This document shows, piece after piece, positions 32,896 through 42,119 of a stretch of 64,000 bases of DNA. The position numbers were made by a program, and so were the translations under genes. The DNA is from Radicibacter daui (lineage in GTDB: Bacteria; Pseudomonadota; Alphaproteobacteria; Radicibacterales; Radicibacteraceae). The notes beneath the pieces were generated by a model, which saw only the letters and a list, made by a program, of their open reading frames with translations, had not been told where the DNA came from and ran no database searches. Numbering within the stretch: position 1 is the stretch's first letter; each line of letters begins with the position of its first letter. The stretch covers positions 393,501-457,500 of the forward strand of contig CP131057.1 of the NCBI GenBank assembly GCA_030657355.1, read 5' to 3'.

Positions 32896-33873
32896 ATGGC
32901 ATTTCACCGGCCGCTCCTGCGGCTCGTCCCGGCCCTGATCATCACTACCCTGCTGGCTCTCGCCGGGGCCGGCGGGGCGCAGGCCGGGACATCGGGTGTT
33001 TCGGGCTGCGGTCCGGCGCCGGATCCGGCGCTGGTGCTCAGGGAAAATCTGCTGGGCAATCCTCCGGATGGCGGTGCGGTGCCCGATATCCGCCGTGCCT
33101 ATGTAACCCGCTGGGACCAGGCCCATCATGTGCCGGCCTGGAGCGCCTGGCAGGAAAACGAGGCCTTTCGCCAGACCCCGCCGCGCAAGGGCCGCTGGTC
33201 CAGTTTCCGCACCGATCCGGAACATGCGGAGGTGACGGACAGGGACTATGTGGGCTGGATGGCGGCGCTTGGCCTTGCCCGTGGCCATATGGTGCCCTTT
33301 GCCATTGCCGGCGGCGACCGCGACGGTGACGGGCTGCTGGCCGCGGATCCGAAAACCGGCATGCTGGCCGATCCGGACGATGCCTGCGCGCTTTATGAAA
33401 TCAATTCCTTCACCAATATCACCCCGCAATATCAGGATGCCTTCAACGGACAAGGCGGGCTGTGGTTCGCCGCCGAGGAAGCCGAGCGGGACCTGATGGC
33501 ACGCGGCCGGCGGCTGATGGTGATGGCCGGCACTGTCTTTCTGGCCGGCAAGCCGGTGCAGGAGATCGGGGATCGCCGACAGACGGCGGCGCGATGGGAT
33601 ATCGGCGTGCCGCACGGCTTCTGGCGACTGGTGAGCGATCCGGCAGCGGGGGAGGCGGTGGCCTTTCTCTTCGACCATGACGGTGACGTGCCGCATGGTT
33701 GCCCGATGGATGCCGGGGAGCTGGCACGCTGTATCGTGCCCGTCGCCACGCTGGAAGCAGCGACCGGCCTCAGCTTCTGGCATGGCCTTGACCCATCCGT
33801 TGCCGCCCGCCTGCGCGGTGGCAAGGGAAGCGAGATCTGGCAGCGCTGGATGGCACCGCGCCCCGCCTCCTGA
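32896..33873 (+). CDS. Secreted DNA/RNA non-specific endonuclease (NucA family)
   Basis: 325 aa with a signal peptide (LVPALIITTLLALAGAGGAQA). The catalytic segment ALGLARGHMVPFA is a variant of the D-R-G-H motif (Asp replaced by Ala), with a downstream N in ALYEINSFTNITPQ and E in AAEEAERD for the metal site. The family degrades nucleic acids outside the cell. The D-R-G-H variant keeps R, G and H. It is separated from the giant repeat gene by 102 bp on the same strand. Confidence 0.85.
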   Translation: MAFHRPLLRLVPALIITTLLALAGAGGAQAGTSGVSGCGPAPDPALVLRENLLGNPPDGGAVPDIRRAYVTRWDQAHHVPAWSAWQENEAFRQTPPRKGRWSSFRTDPEHAEVTDRDYVGWMAALGLARGHMVPFAIAGGDRDGDGLLAADPKTGMLADPDDACALYEINSFTNITPQYQDAFNGQGGLWFAAEEAERDLMARGRRLMVMAGTVFLAGKPVQEIGDRRQTAARWDIGVPHGFWRLVSDPAAGEAVAFLFDHDGDVPHGCPMDAGELARCIVPVATLEAATGLSFWHGLDPSVAARLRGGKGSEIWQRWMAPRPAS

Positions 33874-33975
33874 CGCTTCAGGACCCGGTATCGGGCGACA
33901 CTTTGTCGCGGCATGCGGCTTGCTTGTCGGGTGGTGGCGGAGTGACCGCTGCTTTCCGGAAAGAGCACCCTGACG

Positions 33976-36900
33976 ATGACGGCTGCAGTTCAGACCACCT
34001 CCACCCCTGTCAGCAGTCTTTCCCTCAAGAGCATCGCCGCTCTTACTGCCGCCCAGATCAGCGCCTTTTCGCTGGAGGATGTCGCAAGCCTGTCAAAGGC
34101 GCAGGTCGGCGCGATTTCTGTTAACCAGATCAGTGGGTTGACGGCCGAGCAGATCACCCATCTAACCACCAGCCAGATCGGCTTTACCGCCGCTCAACTC
34201 AACGCGCTGAGTGATGACCAGTTCAACGCCTTCGAGGCGGAGGATTTCTCCGTCATGAATGCGGCGCAGATCCGGGGCCTCTCCCCGCATGAAATTTCGC
34301 TGCTCACTCCGGAAAAGATTGCCGCCTTCTCCCCGGTACAAATTGCCGCACTGACCGCAACCCAGATCCGGGCGCTTGGCACCGTACAGATCGCCGCGCT
34401 CGGCACCACCCAGATGAGCGCTTTTGGCGCCAGCCAGATCGGCTGCCTGACGACGACGCAGCTTAATAGCCTCAGCACCGCCCAGCTCGGTGCGCTTTCC
34501 GGCGCGCAGCTTTCCGGTCTTACCTCCGCCCAGATCCGCGAAGTGAGCGACGGGCAGCTGGCAAAGCTCAGCGCCAGCCAGATTTCCGGCTTTACCACCA
34601 CGCAGGTAAAGTTCTTCTCCGCCGACCAGCTTAACAAGCTGAGCCTTGCGCAATGGTCGGGTTTTACCGCTGCCCAGATCGGCAATCTCACCACCACCCA
34701 GATCAAGGGGGTGAGCCCGGAACTCATCGGCAGCCTGATGAGCACCCAGTTCAAGGGGCTGACCGGGGCCCAGATCGCGTCGCTGACAACTGATCAGGTC
34801 GCGCAGCTGACCGACGAGCATATGGGCCTGCTCACCGCAACACAGATCAAGAGCCTGACGACGGCCGAGCTTGCGGCGCTCTCGCCCGAGCAGATGGCGG
34901 TTTTGAAGCCGGCGCAGATCACGGCGCTTACCGCCTCCCAGATCAAGACCCTGCCGGCCGCCAAGATTTCGGGCCTGACCACCGAGCAGATCTCCGGCCT
35001 TACCAATGTGCAGATCGCCTCGCTGACACCCGAGCAGTTCAAGAGCCTCAATGCCGACCAGATCGCCGCCTTTACGCCGGCCCAGTTCGCCGCCATCAAC
35101 GGCGTCAACATCCCCTCGCTGACGGAAGACAAGCTGGCCGTGTTGAGCCCGGCGCAGCTGGGAGTGATGACGCTGGGGCAGGTGAGAGCCTTTTCCGTCA
35201 CCCAGCTCAACGAGCTGACCGACGACCAGTTTGCCAGCCTCGGCAAGGTGCAGATCGCCGCGCTTGCCGCCAGCCAGCTGAGCGCCCTGCCGGAAAGCCG
35301 CATCGCCAGTATGACGGCAATCCAGATCGGCGCCCTCAGCGCATCGCAGATGGCATCGCTCACCGGCTCGCAGCTCTCGAGCCTTGGCGCCGCCCAGCTT
35401 CCCCAGCTGAGCGCCGTGCAACTGCGCGCGCTGACAGCCAGCCAGCTCAACGCCTTCAGCGATGACCAGCTGGCAACCTTTACGGCCAAGCAGTTCGCCT
35501 CCTTCAGCCCGGCGCAGATCGGCGGGCTTTCAACTGACCATCTGGCCGCTCTGCCGGTGGCGCAGCTCAACGCGCTGACCGCCAGCCAGATCGCCGGTAT
35601 CACCACCAGCCAGATGAAGGCGCTCACCTCCGAGCAGCTTTCCGGCATGTCCGCCGCCCAGCTCAAGAGCTTTACCGCGGCCCAGATCGGCTCCATCGCC
35701 GAGGACCAGGTGGCGGAGCTGCCGGCAAACATGCTCTCGGCGCTCACCACGACGCAGATGAAGGGGCTTACCGGCGCGCAGACCGCCGTGCTCAGCCAGG
35801 ATCAGTTGGCGGCGTTCAGCAAAAGCCAGATGGCCGGCTTTACGACCTTCGCGCTTGCCGGTTTCTCCGCCACGCAAATTTCCTGGCTCACAACCACGCA
35901 GCTCTCCGGTATGACGGCCGGGCAAATCTGGGCACTGAAGGACGGGCAGATCGGCGGGCTTTCCACCACCCAGATCGCCGCCATGAGCAACGAGCAGGTG
36001 AAGAACCTGTCGCCGGCAGCGCTCGCGGCGCTGAGCCCCGACCAGCTTGCCTCCTTCTCCCCGGCGCAGATCGCAAGCCTGACCACGACCCAGATAAAGG
36101 GGCTGACGGCCGATCAGATCTCCTCCCTCAGCGATACCCAGACCGCGGCGCTGACGGCGGCCCATATCGCGTCTCTCACCACCGCGCAGGTCACCGGCCT
36201 TACCGGAACGCAGGTCGCAAACCTCTCCAGCCTGCAGGTCAAAAGCCTGACAGCGGCGCAGATCGGCGCCATGCAGGCCGAGCAGGTGAGTGCGCTCACC
36301 CCGGCACAGATCGGCGTATTGGCAGCCGCTCAGCTCAAGGGACTGACGGCGGACCAGCTTGCCGTGCTCACGCCTACCCAGACGGCTGCGCTCGCCGCAG
36401 CCCAGCTCGCCAGCCTTTCGGCAACCCAGCTTAACGCGCTGAACGGGGAGGATTTTTCCGCCCTGAGCTCCACGCAGCTTGCTAGCCTGACCGCAACGCA
36501 GATCGGTGCGCTCTCCACTGAAAAGATCGGCCAGTTGACCGCCGGACAGATTGCCGGGCTAACCGCCGCTCAGATGAAGGGGTTGACGACCGGGCAGCTT
36601 AACAGCTTCAGCGATACCCAGATTGCCGCGCTGAAGCCAACGCAGCTGACGAGCCTGACGACCACGCAGATCGCCGGCCTCAGCAACGATTTTCTCGCGC
36701 TGCTCACGACCGACCAGTTTGCCGGTATCACCGCGGCCCAGGTCGGCACCATGACCAGCACGCAGTTGAACGGGCTTGATGATGAAACCGTCTCCGGCCT
36801 TTCCACCGGCCAACTCTCGGGCCTGACGACGACGCAGGTCGGCGCCCTGAGTGCCGACCGGCTGATCGTGCTCAGCGATACGCAGTTTGCCGGCCTCAGC

Positions 36901-39051
36901 GCCAATCAGCTGAAGGGCCTGAAGGCAGAGCAGGTGGCTGTGCTGGGCAGTAGCAAGATCAACGCGCTGACGGCAACGCAGTTTGCCGCGCTGACCCCGG
37001 CAGCGATCGCTGGCCTGACGCCTGACCAGATCGTGAACCTGAAGCCGGAACTTCTGGCCGGCATGACATCGAGCCAGATTGCCGGTTTTACCGGGGACCA
37101 GCTGGCCTTGCTGTCTCCGCAGCAGGTTGCCGATTTTACCGCATCGCAGATTGCGGGCCTTACGGCGGCCCAGGTTCAGGCACTGAGCCCGGACCAGCTA
37201 GCCGGATTGCCCGCGGCCAAGATATCCGCCATTTCAACGGCCGCCATTTCCGGCCTCACCACCGGACAGGTAAGCGCCCTGACCAGCCAGCAGGTGGCCG
37301 CGCTGACAGCCTCCCAGCTGGCCTCCCTGCAAACGACGCAGGTCGGCGCGCTCAGCGCCGATCAGATAACGGCGCTCAACACCACGCAGATCAAGGCGCT
37401 GTCAGCCACCCAGATCGCTGCGCTGAGCCCGGTGATCGTCCCGATGATCAGCGACGATCAGTTGAAGGCGCTGACGGCAGCCCAGATGGGCGGCCTGACA
37501 GCGGATCAGGTGGGCACGCTCAGCGGCAGCCAGCTCTCTGCCTTCTCGCCGGCGCAGATAGCCGCGATCAATCCGGCAGCAACCGCCAGCCTGCGCACCA
37601 CACAACTGGCAGCACTCAGCGACACGCAGTTCGCCGCGCTTACCGCGGCCCAGATCAAGAGCCTGCCGGCAGCGCAGATCGCCGAGTTGCCGGCCGAGCG
37701 TCTCATGAGCCTCAGTGCTGCACAGATGGGCGGCCTCAGTGCCGGCCAGCTCAATGCGCTGACGCCGGCACAGTTCGATCTCTTTACCCCGACGCAGATT
37801 GCGGCGATTGCCCCGGCCAGCCTTGGCGGCGTCTCCACGGCAATCATTAGCACCCTTGATGCCGACCGGGCGGCTGCGCTGACATCGCAGCAGGTCGCCG
37901 CGCTGACGAGCGAGCAGCTTTCCGCCTTGCCGGCCGATATTTTCGACAAGATCACCACCAGCAAGCTCTCTTCTTTCACCAGTGCCCAGATCAGCGGCCT
38001 TACCGAGGCGGAGATCGCCTCGCTGGATGCGAGCGAACTTGGCTCGCTCAGCAGCGCCCAGCTGGGCAGCCTTACGGCGACCCAGGTGGCGTGGCTGACA
38101 CCCGCGCAGCTTGGCGTGCTGACGACCAGCCAGGTGACCGGCCTTTCAACGGGCTTCCTCGCGGGGCTCAGCAGCACCCAGCTGGTGGGGCTGACCGGCG
38201 CGCAGCTCAATGCTCTTTCGGAAACCCAGTTTGCCGCGCTGACGGCGCAGCAAATCGCGGCCCTGCAGCCGGCGCAGGTTGCTGCTCTCAGCAATGCGCA
38301 TGTCAATGCGATGAGCGCGGCGCAGGTGAGCGGACTTGGCAGTGAACAGCTTCAGGCGCTCACGTCCAGCCAGATCACCGGCCTTGGCACCGGCTTCATC
38401 GGCAAACTGTCCGCCACCCAGTTGGGCAGCCTGACGGGGGCGCAGGTCGGGGCTTTCACCGCCGAACAGCTGGGCGGGCTTTCAACTACCGCGCTCGGCG
38501 CTCTCACCGGGGCGCAGCTTGCCGGCCTATCGGCCACGCAGCTGGCCGGTCTCTCCACCACGCAGTGGCAATCGCTGACCGCAACGCAAATCCAGGGCCT
38601 CACCCCGGCCACGGTGGCGAGCCTCAGCCAGAGCCAGCTTTCCTCCATGCTGCGTATCCAGCAACGGGCGATGACGAACGAGCAGGTTGCCGCGCTGACG
38701 ACGGTGCAGATCGCCGGGCTCAGCACCACACAGATGTCCAACTTTACCGGCGCTCAGCTCAAGGCCTTTACCGCAACGCAGTTCGCCCAGTTTACGCCGA
38801 CGCAGCTCGGCGCACTCAGCACCAGCCAGTTCGCCAATTTGAGCCCGTCGCAGATCGGCCAGATGACGGCGGTGCAGATCACCGGCCTTTCCACCGGCCA
38901 GGTGGCGGCGATGACAAGCGACCAGATTGCCGCGCTCACCCCGTACCAGATCGAATCCATGTCCGAGCAGCAGGTGCGTTCCTTCACCAGCGCCCAGCTG
39001 GCCGGCATGACGGCGGAGCAGCTGCAGGGCGTGCAGAACTCGCTCGCCTGA
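33976..39051 (+). CDS. Giant octapeptide-repeat protein, function unknown
   Basis: 1691 aa, almost entirely tandem eight-residue units of the form [ST]-x-x-Q-[IL]-x-x-[LF], about 200 in all (for example TAEQITHL, SPVQIAAL, TTTQLNSL, SGAQLSGL). The first ~20 residues are non-repetitive (Thr/Ser rich) with no signal peptide or membrane helix. The C-terminus ends in TAEQLQGVQNSLA. The S/T-x-x-Q start of each unit looks like a helix N-cap, so an alpha-helical or mixed solenoid is plausible. The units vary in codon and residue choice, so the array is old and not freshly amplified. It is flanked by a secreted nuclease and an EmrAB-type efflux pair. No family recognised; a surface or matrix role is inference only. 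Confidence 0.9.
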   Translation: MTAAVQTTSTPVSSLSLKSIAALTAAQISAFSLEDVASLSKAQVGAISVNQISGLTAEQITHLTTSQIGFTAAQLNALSDDQFNAFEAEDFSVMNAAQIRGLSPHEISLLTPEKIAAFSPVQIAALTATQIRALGTVQIAALGTTQMSAFGASQIGCLTTTQLNSLSTAQLGALSGAQLSGLTSAQIREVSDGQLAKLSASQISGFTTTQVKFFSADQLNKLSLAQWSGFTAAQIGNLTTTQIKGVSPELIGSLMSTQFKGLTGAQIASLTTDQVAQLTDEHMGLLTATQIKSLTTAELAALSPEQMAVLKPAQITALTASQIKTLPAAKISGLTTEQISGLTNVQIASLTPEQFKSLNADQIAAFTPAQFAAINGVNIPSLTEDKLAVLSPAQLGVMTLGQVRAFSVTQLNELTDDQFASLGKVQIAALAASQLSALPESRIASMTAIQIGALSASQMASLTGSQLSSLGAAQLPQLSAVQLRALTASQLNAFSDDQLATFTAKQFASFSPAQIGGLSTDHLAALPVAQLNALTASQIAGITTSQMKALTSEQLSGMSAAQLKSFTAAQIGSIAEDQVAELPANMLSALTTTQMKGLTGAQTAVLSQDQLAAFSKSQMAGFTTFALAGFSATQISWLTTTQLSGMTAGQIWALKDGQIGGLSTTQIAAMSNEQVKNLSPAALAALSPDQLASFSPAQIASLTTTQIKGLTADQISSLSDTQTAALTAAHIASLTTAQVTGLTGTQVANLSSLQVKSLTAAQIGAMQAEQVSALTPAQIGVLAAAQLKGLTADQLAVLTPTQTAALAAAQLASLSATQLNALNGEDFSALSSTQLASLTATQIGALSTEKIGQLTAGQIAGLTAAQMKGLTTGQLNSFSDTQIAALKPTQLTSLTTTQIAGLSNDFLALLTTDQFAGITAAQVGTMTSTQLNGLDDETVSGLSTGQLSGLTTTQVGALSADRLIVLSDTQFAGLSANQLKGLKAEQVAVLGSSKINALTATQFAALTPAAIAGLTPDQIVNLKPELLAGMTSSQIAGFTGDQLALLSPQQVADFTASQIAGLTAAQVQALSPDQLAGLPAAKISAISTAAISGLTTGQVSALTSQQVAALTASQLASLQTTQVGALSADQITALNTTQIKALSATQIAALSPVIVPMISDDQLKALTAAQMGGLTADQVGTLSGSQLSAFSPAQIAAINPAATASLRTTQLAALSDTQFAALTAAQIKSLPAAQIAELPAERLMSLSAAQMGGLSAGQLNALTPAQFDLFTPTQIAAIAPASLGGVSTAIISTLDADRAAALTSQQVAALTSEQLSALPADIFDKITTSKLSSFTSAQISGLTEAEIASLDASELGSLSSAQLGSLTATQVAWLTPAQLGVLTTSQVTGLSTGFLAGLSSTQLVGLTGAQLNALSETQFAALTAQQIAALQPAQVAALSNAHVNAMSAAQVSGLGSEQLQALTSSQITGLGTGFIGKLSATQLGSLTGAQVGAFTAEQLGGLSTTALGALTGAQLAGLSATQLAGLSTTQWQSLTATQIQGLTPATVASLSQSQLSSMLRIQQRAMTNEQVAALTTVQIAGLSTTQMSNFTGAQLKAFTATQFAQFTPTQLGALSTSQFANLSPSQIGQMTAVQITGLSTGQVAAMTSDQIAALTPYQIESMSEQQVRSFTSAQLAGMTAEQLQGVQNSLA
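34036..39036 (+). repeat. About 200 tandem 24-bp coding repeats
   Basis: Period 24 bp (8 codons), consensus codons near ACC-xxx-xxx-CAG-ATC-xxx-xxx-CTG. A few units are one residue short (for example TTSQIGF). It fills nearly the whole giant gene. Confidence 0.93.
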
Positions 39052-39074
39052 TCTCGATTGACGCGCAAATAGCA

Positions 39075-39104
39075 CCACAGGGAGGGTCCGCACCCTCCCT
39101 GTGG
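39075..39104. terminator. Hairpin after the giant repeat gene (possible terminator)
   Basis: CCACAGGGAGGGT / ACCCTCCCTGTGG, a perfect 13-bp stem around 4 nt, 24 nt after the stop. There is no T-tract, so it may be a Rho-dependent or mRNA-stabilising hairpin. Confidence 0.55.
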
Positions 39105-39116
39105 GTTCGCTCACAC

Positions 39117-39147
39117 AGCACTAACTTGCATAATGCAAGTTAGTGCT
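39117..39147. promoter_or_regulatory. Palindromic operator upstream of the efflux operon
   Basis: AGCACTAACTTGCA and TGCAAGTTAGTGCT are perfect 14-bp inverted arms around TAA, ending 50 nt before the efflux start. The TTGCATAATGCAA core resembles MarR-family operators of emr-type pumps. No MarR-type gene is adjacent. Confidence 0.75.
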
Positions 39148-39196
39148 TCATACCCGTCGGCAGACTGCTTTTCCCTGCATGACGGGAGTGACGGAG

Positions 39197-40366
39197 ATGA
39201 GTGCTGGAACCGAAGGTGCCGCGGAGATCGGGGCCGGCGCGCGTCGCCGCCTGCCGCTGAAGAAGCTGCTGATGGGCGCGATCCTTATTGCCGCGCTGGC
39301 TGGCGGCGGCCTCTATGGCAAGGAATGGTGGCAGACCGGGCGCTTCCTTGAAGAGACGGACGATGCCTATGTCGGCGCGGACGTGACGGTGATCGCCCCG
39401 CGCATCGCCGGCTTTATCGATCAGGTGCTGGTAACGGATAACCAGCATGTGCGTGCCGGCGACCTGCTGGTGCGGCTTGACGGGCGTGACCTTGCTGCGG
39501 CGCTGGCCAAGGCCGATGCTGCGGTGGAAGCTGCGGAAGCCGCGCTCGGCAATCTCGACGCCAGCTACCGGTTGCAGCAGTCGAGCATCGCCGAAACCGA
39601 GGCCGCGCAGGTCGCAACCCAGGCCGAAACCGCCAGGGCGAAGCTGGACTATAGCCGCTACACCAGGCTTTCCGGCAGCCAGTATGTCTCCGACCAGCGC
39701 CTGCAGCAGGCGAGAGCCGACTACCAGAAGGCCGTGGCGGCGGAAGACAAGGCCGGCGCTACGGTCGAGGCCGCGAACCGCCAGCTTGCCGTGCTGGAAA
39801 CCCGCCGCAAGCAACTGGCGGCCAGCCTCGATCAGGCGATTGCCGAACGCGATATCGCAAGGCTCAATCTTAGCTACACCGAGATCCGCGCGCCGGTAGA
39901 CGGGGTGATCGGCAATCGTTCAGCCCGCGACGGCGCCTATGCCACCGCCGGCGCAGCGCTGCTGTCGGTCGTGCCCTCCGAGGGGCTGTGGATCGATGCC
40001 AATTTCAAGGAAAGCCAGCTGGCAGAGCTGAAACCGGGCCAGAAGGCCGAGATACGAGCCGATATCCTGCCGGGGCAGATCTTTACCGGGCATGTCGAGA
40101 GCGTGGCGCCGGCAACCGGCGCCGAGTTCAGCGTGCTGCCGCCGGAAAACGCCACCGGCAACTTCACCAAGATCGTGCAGCGCGTGCCGGTGCGCATCCG
40201 GCTGGAAGGGGCGGCCGCAAGGCTCGGTGCCCTGCGCCCCGGCCTGTCGGTCACAGCAGAGGTGGATGTGCGCGGCGGCGATAGTGCCCCGCTGGCAGGC
40301 TCGTTCGAGCCGGCGACCAATGTTGCCGAGGCGACGCTCGGCAAGAGCGCGGAGCAGCTGCCATGA
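39197..40366 (+). CDS. HlyD/EmrA-family membrane fusion protein
   Basis: 389 aa from ATG 39197, with GGGAG 8 nt upstream. One N-terminal membrane helix (LLMGAILIAALAGGGLYG), then a lipoyl-type half (TDDAYVGADVTVIAPRIAGFI, HVRAGDLLVRLD), a coiled-coil hairpin (ADAAVEAAEAALGNLDASY and ADYQKAVAAEDKAGATVEAA) and a beta-barrel (LNLSYTEIRAPVDGVIGN). This is the EmrA layout. It spans the periplasm to link the MFS pump to an outer-membrane channel. The stop overlaps the emrB start by 4 nt. Confidence 0.92.
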   Translation: MSAGTEGAAEIGAGARRRLPLKKLLMGAILIAALAGGGLYGKEWWQTGRFLEETDDAYVGADVTVIAPRIAGFIDQVLVTDNQHVRAGDLLVRLDGRDLAAALAKADAAVEAAEAALGNLDASYRLQQSSIAETEAAQVATQAETARAKLDYSRYTRLSGSQYVSDQRLQQARADYQKAVAAEDKAGATVEAANRQLAVLETRRKQLAASLDQAIAERDIARLNLSYTEIRAPVDGVIGNRSARDGAYATAGAALLSVVPSEGLWIDANFKESQLAELKPGQKAEIRADILPGQIFTGHVESVAPATGAEFSVLPPENATGNFTKIVQRVPVRIRLEGAAARLGALRPGLSVTAEVDVRGGDSAPLAGSFEPATNVAEATLGKSAEQLP

Positions 40367-41988
40367 GCACGCCCGCTTCCGCCACTGCCGCTCCTGCGAC
40401 GGCTTCCCCAGCCGCTGAGCTGGCGGCGGGCAGCACGGCGACCCTTACCGAAGGGCAGAAGATCTTCGCCTTCGCGGTGATGTGCGTCGGGTTCTTTATC
40501 GCGCTGCTGGATATCCAGATCGTCTCTGCCTCGCTGCGCGATATCGGCGGCGGGCTTTCGGCCAGCCAGGATGAGGTTGCCTGGGTGCAGACAAGTTATC
40601 TCATCGCCGAGATCATCGTCATTCCGCTCTCTGGCTTTCTGGCCCGGATCATGTCCACGCGCTGGCTCTTCTGTGTCTCTGCGGCCGGCTTCACCATCAC
40701 CAGCCTGATGTGCGGCTGGGCGTGGGACATCAACAGCATGATCGCCTTTCGCGCCGCGCAGGGCTTCCTTGGCGGCTCGATGATCCCGACCGTCTTCACC
40801 ACGGCCTTCGCCTTCTTTCCGGGCCGCAAGGTGGTGGTGGCTGCGGCAACCATCGGAGCGCTGGCTTCTCTCGCCCCCACGCTGGGACCAACCGTGGGCG
40901 GCTGGATTACCGACCATTATTCCTGGCACTGGCTGTTCTTCGTCAATCTGGTGCCCGGCCTCTTCGTCGCCGTCGTCGTGCCGCTGCTGGTCAGGATCGA
41001 CAAGCCCGACCTGTCGCTGATTGCCAAGGCCGACTATCTCGGCATCGTGCTGATGACGCTCTTTCTCGGCTGCCTTGAATATACGCTGGAGGAAGGGCCG
41101 CGTTATGGCTGGATGGATGACCATGTCATCCGCTCCACCGCCTGGATTGCCGGGCTTTCCGGCATCGGCTTCGTGCTGCGCACACTGACGGCAAAGAACC
41201 CCATCGTCGACCTGACTGCACTTGGCAGCCGCAACTTCGCGCTTGGCTGCTTTTTCTCCTTCATGTCCGGTGTCGGCATCTTTTCAACCATCTATCTGAC
41301 GCCCCTCTTTCTTGGCCGCGTGCGGGGTTTCAGCGCGCTGGAGATCGGCCTTGCCGTCTTCTCGACCGGCATCTTCCAGGTGGCGGCAATCCCGGTCTAC
41401 GCCATCGCCTCGCGCAAGATCGACCTGCGCTGGCTCATGATGTTCGGCCTCGGCCTTTTCGGGCTCAGCATGTTCTTCTTCACCCCCATCACCCATGAAT
41501 GGGGCTGGAAGGAGCTGCTTCTGCCGCAGGCGCTGCGCGGTTTTTCCCAGCAATTCGCCGTTGCTCCGGCGGTAACGCTGACGCTCGGCGGGCTGACGCC
41601 CACCAAGCTGAAGCTGGCTTCCGGCCTCTTCAACCTCATGCGCAATCTGGGCGGCGCCATCGGCATTGCCGCCTGCGGCACCATTCTTAATGACCGCACC
41701 AACCTGCATTTCCTGCGGCTTGCCGAAAACCTGACCCCCGCCAATCCGGCAATGAAGGCCTGGCTCGCCAAGGTGGCGGCCCACGGCAGCGCCTATTATG
41801 GCGATGTGGTGCAGGGCAGGGAGGTTGCGATCCATCAGCTGCGGGCACTCGCCTTCCGCGAGGCGCAGGTGCTGACCTATGGCGATGCCTTCGTGGCGCT
41901 GATGCTGTGCTTCATCCTGGCCACCGCCATGGTGCCGCTGATGCGCAAGGTTGCCCCGCCCAAAGGCCCGTCGGCGGACGCGCACTGA
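40363..41988 (+). CDS. DHA2 family MFS drug efflux pump (EmrB-like)
   Basis: 541 aa with about 14 membrane segments, the DHA2 hallmark. FFIALLDIQIVSASLRDIGGGL with the D-x-x-I-V-S/N motif D1, and SWHWLFFVNLVPG, WLAYVR-type motif C region near APTLGPTVGGWITDHY. It expels toxic compounds by proton exchange. Cotranscribed with the EmrA-like gene. The outer-membrane component is not in the window. Confidence 0.94.
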   Translation: MSTPASATAAPATASPAAELAAGSTATLTEGQKIFAFAVMCVGFFIALLDIQIVSASLRDIGGGLSASQDEVAWVQTSYLIAEIIVIPLSGFLARIMSTRWLFCVSAAGFTITSLMCGWAWDINSMIAFRAAQGFLGGSMIPTVFTTAFAFFPGRKVVVAAATIGALASLAPTLGPTVGGWITDHYSWHWLFFVNLVPGLFVAVVVPLLVRIDKPDLSLIAKADYLGIVLMTLFLGCLEYTLEEGPRYGWMDDHVIRSTAWIAGLSGIGFVLRTLTAKNPIVDLTALGSRNFALGCFFSFMSGVGIFSTIYLTPLFLGRVRGFSALEIGLAVFSTGIFQVAAIPVYAIASRKIDLRWLMMFGLGLFGLSMFFFTPITHEWGWKELLLPQALRGFSQQFAVAPAVTLTLGGLTPTKLKLASGLFNLMRNLGGAIGIAACGTILNDRTNLHFLRLAENLTPANPAMKAWLAKVAAHGSAYYGDVVQGREVAIHQLRALAFREAQVLTYGDAFVALMLCFILATAMVPLMRKVAPPKGPSADAH

Positions 41989-42119
41989 AGCGCCGCTGCT
42001 CATGCGGATAGGCCGGGCTCTCGAGGCTTGCCCGGCCGCCGCACTTCATCCTATGCATCCTTTTGTAATCAAACGGATGCAGTCCATCGCGCGGCTGCCT
42101 GTGTGCGTAGGGGATCGGG

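Noticed and set aside
34162-39114. Several long minus-strand frames opposite the giant repeat gene
   Set aside because: They mirror the 24-bp repeat period, so they are long only because the repeat repeats; no start sites or motifs.
33976-40366. Type I secretion of the giant repeat protein through the HlyD-like gene
   Set aside because: The HlyD-like protein is followed by an MFS pump (EmrB type), not an ABC exporter, so it is an EmrA and not a type I adaptor.
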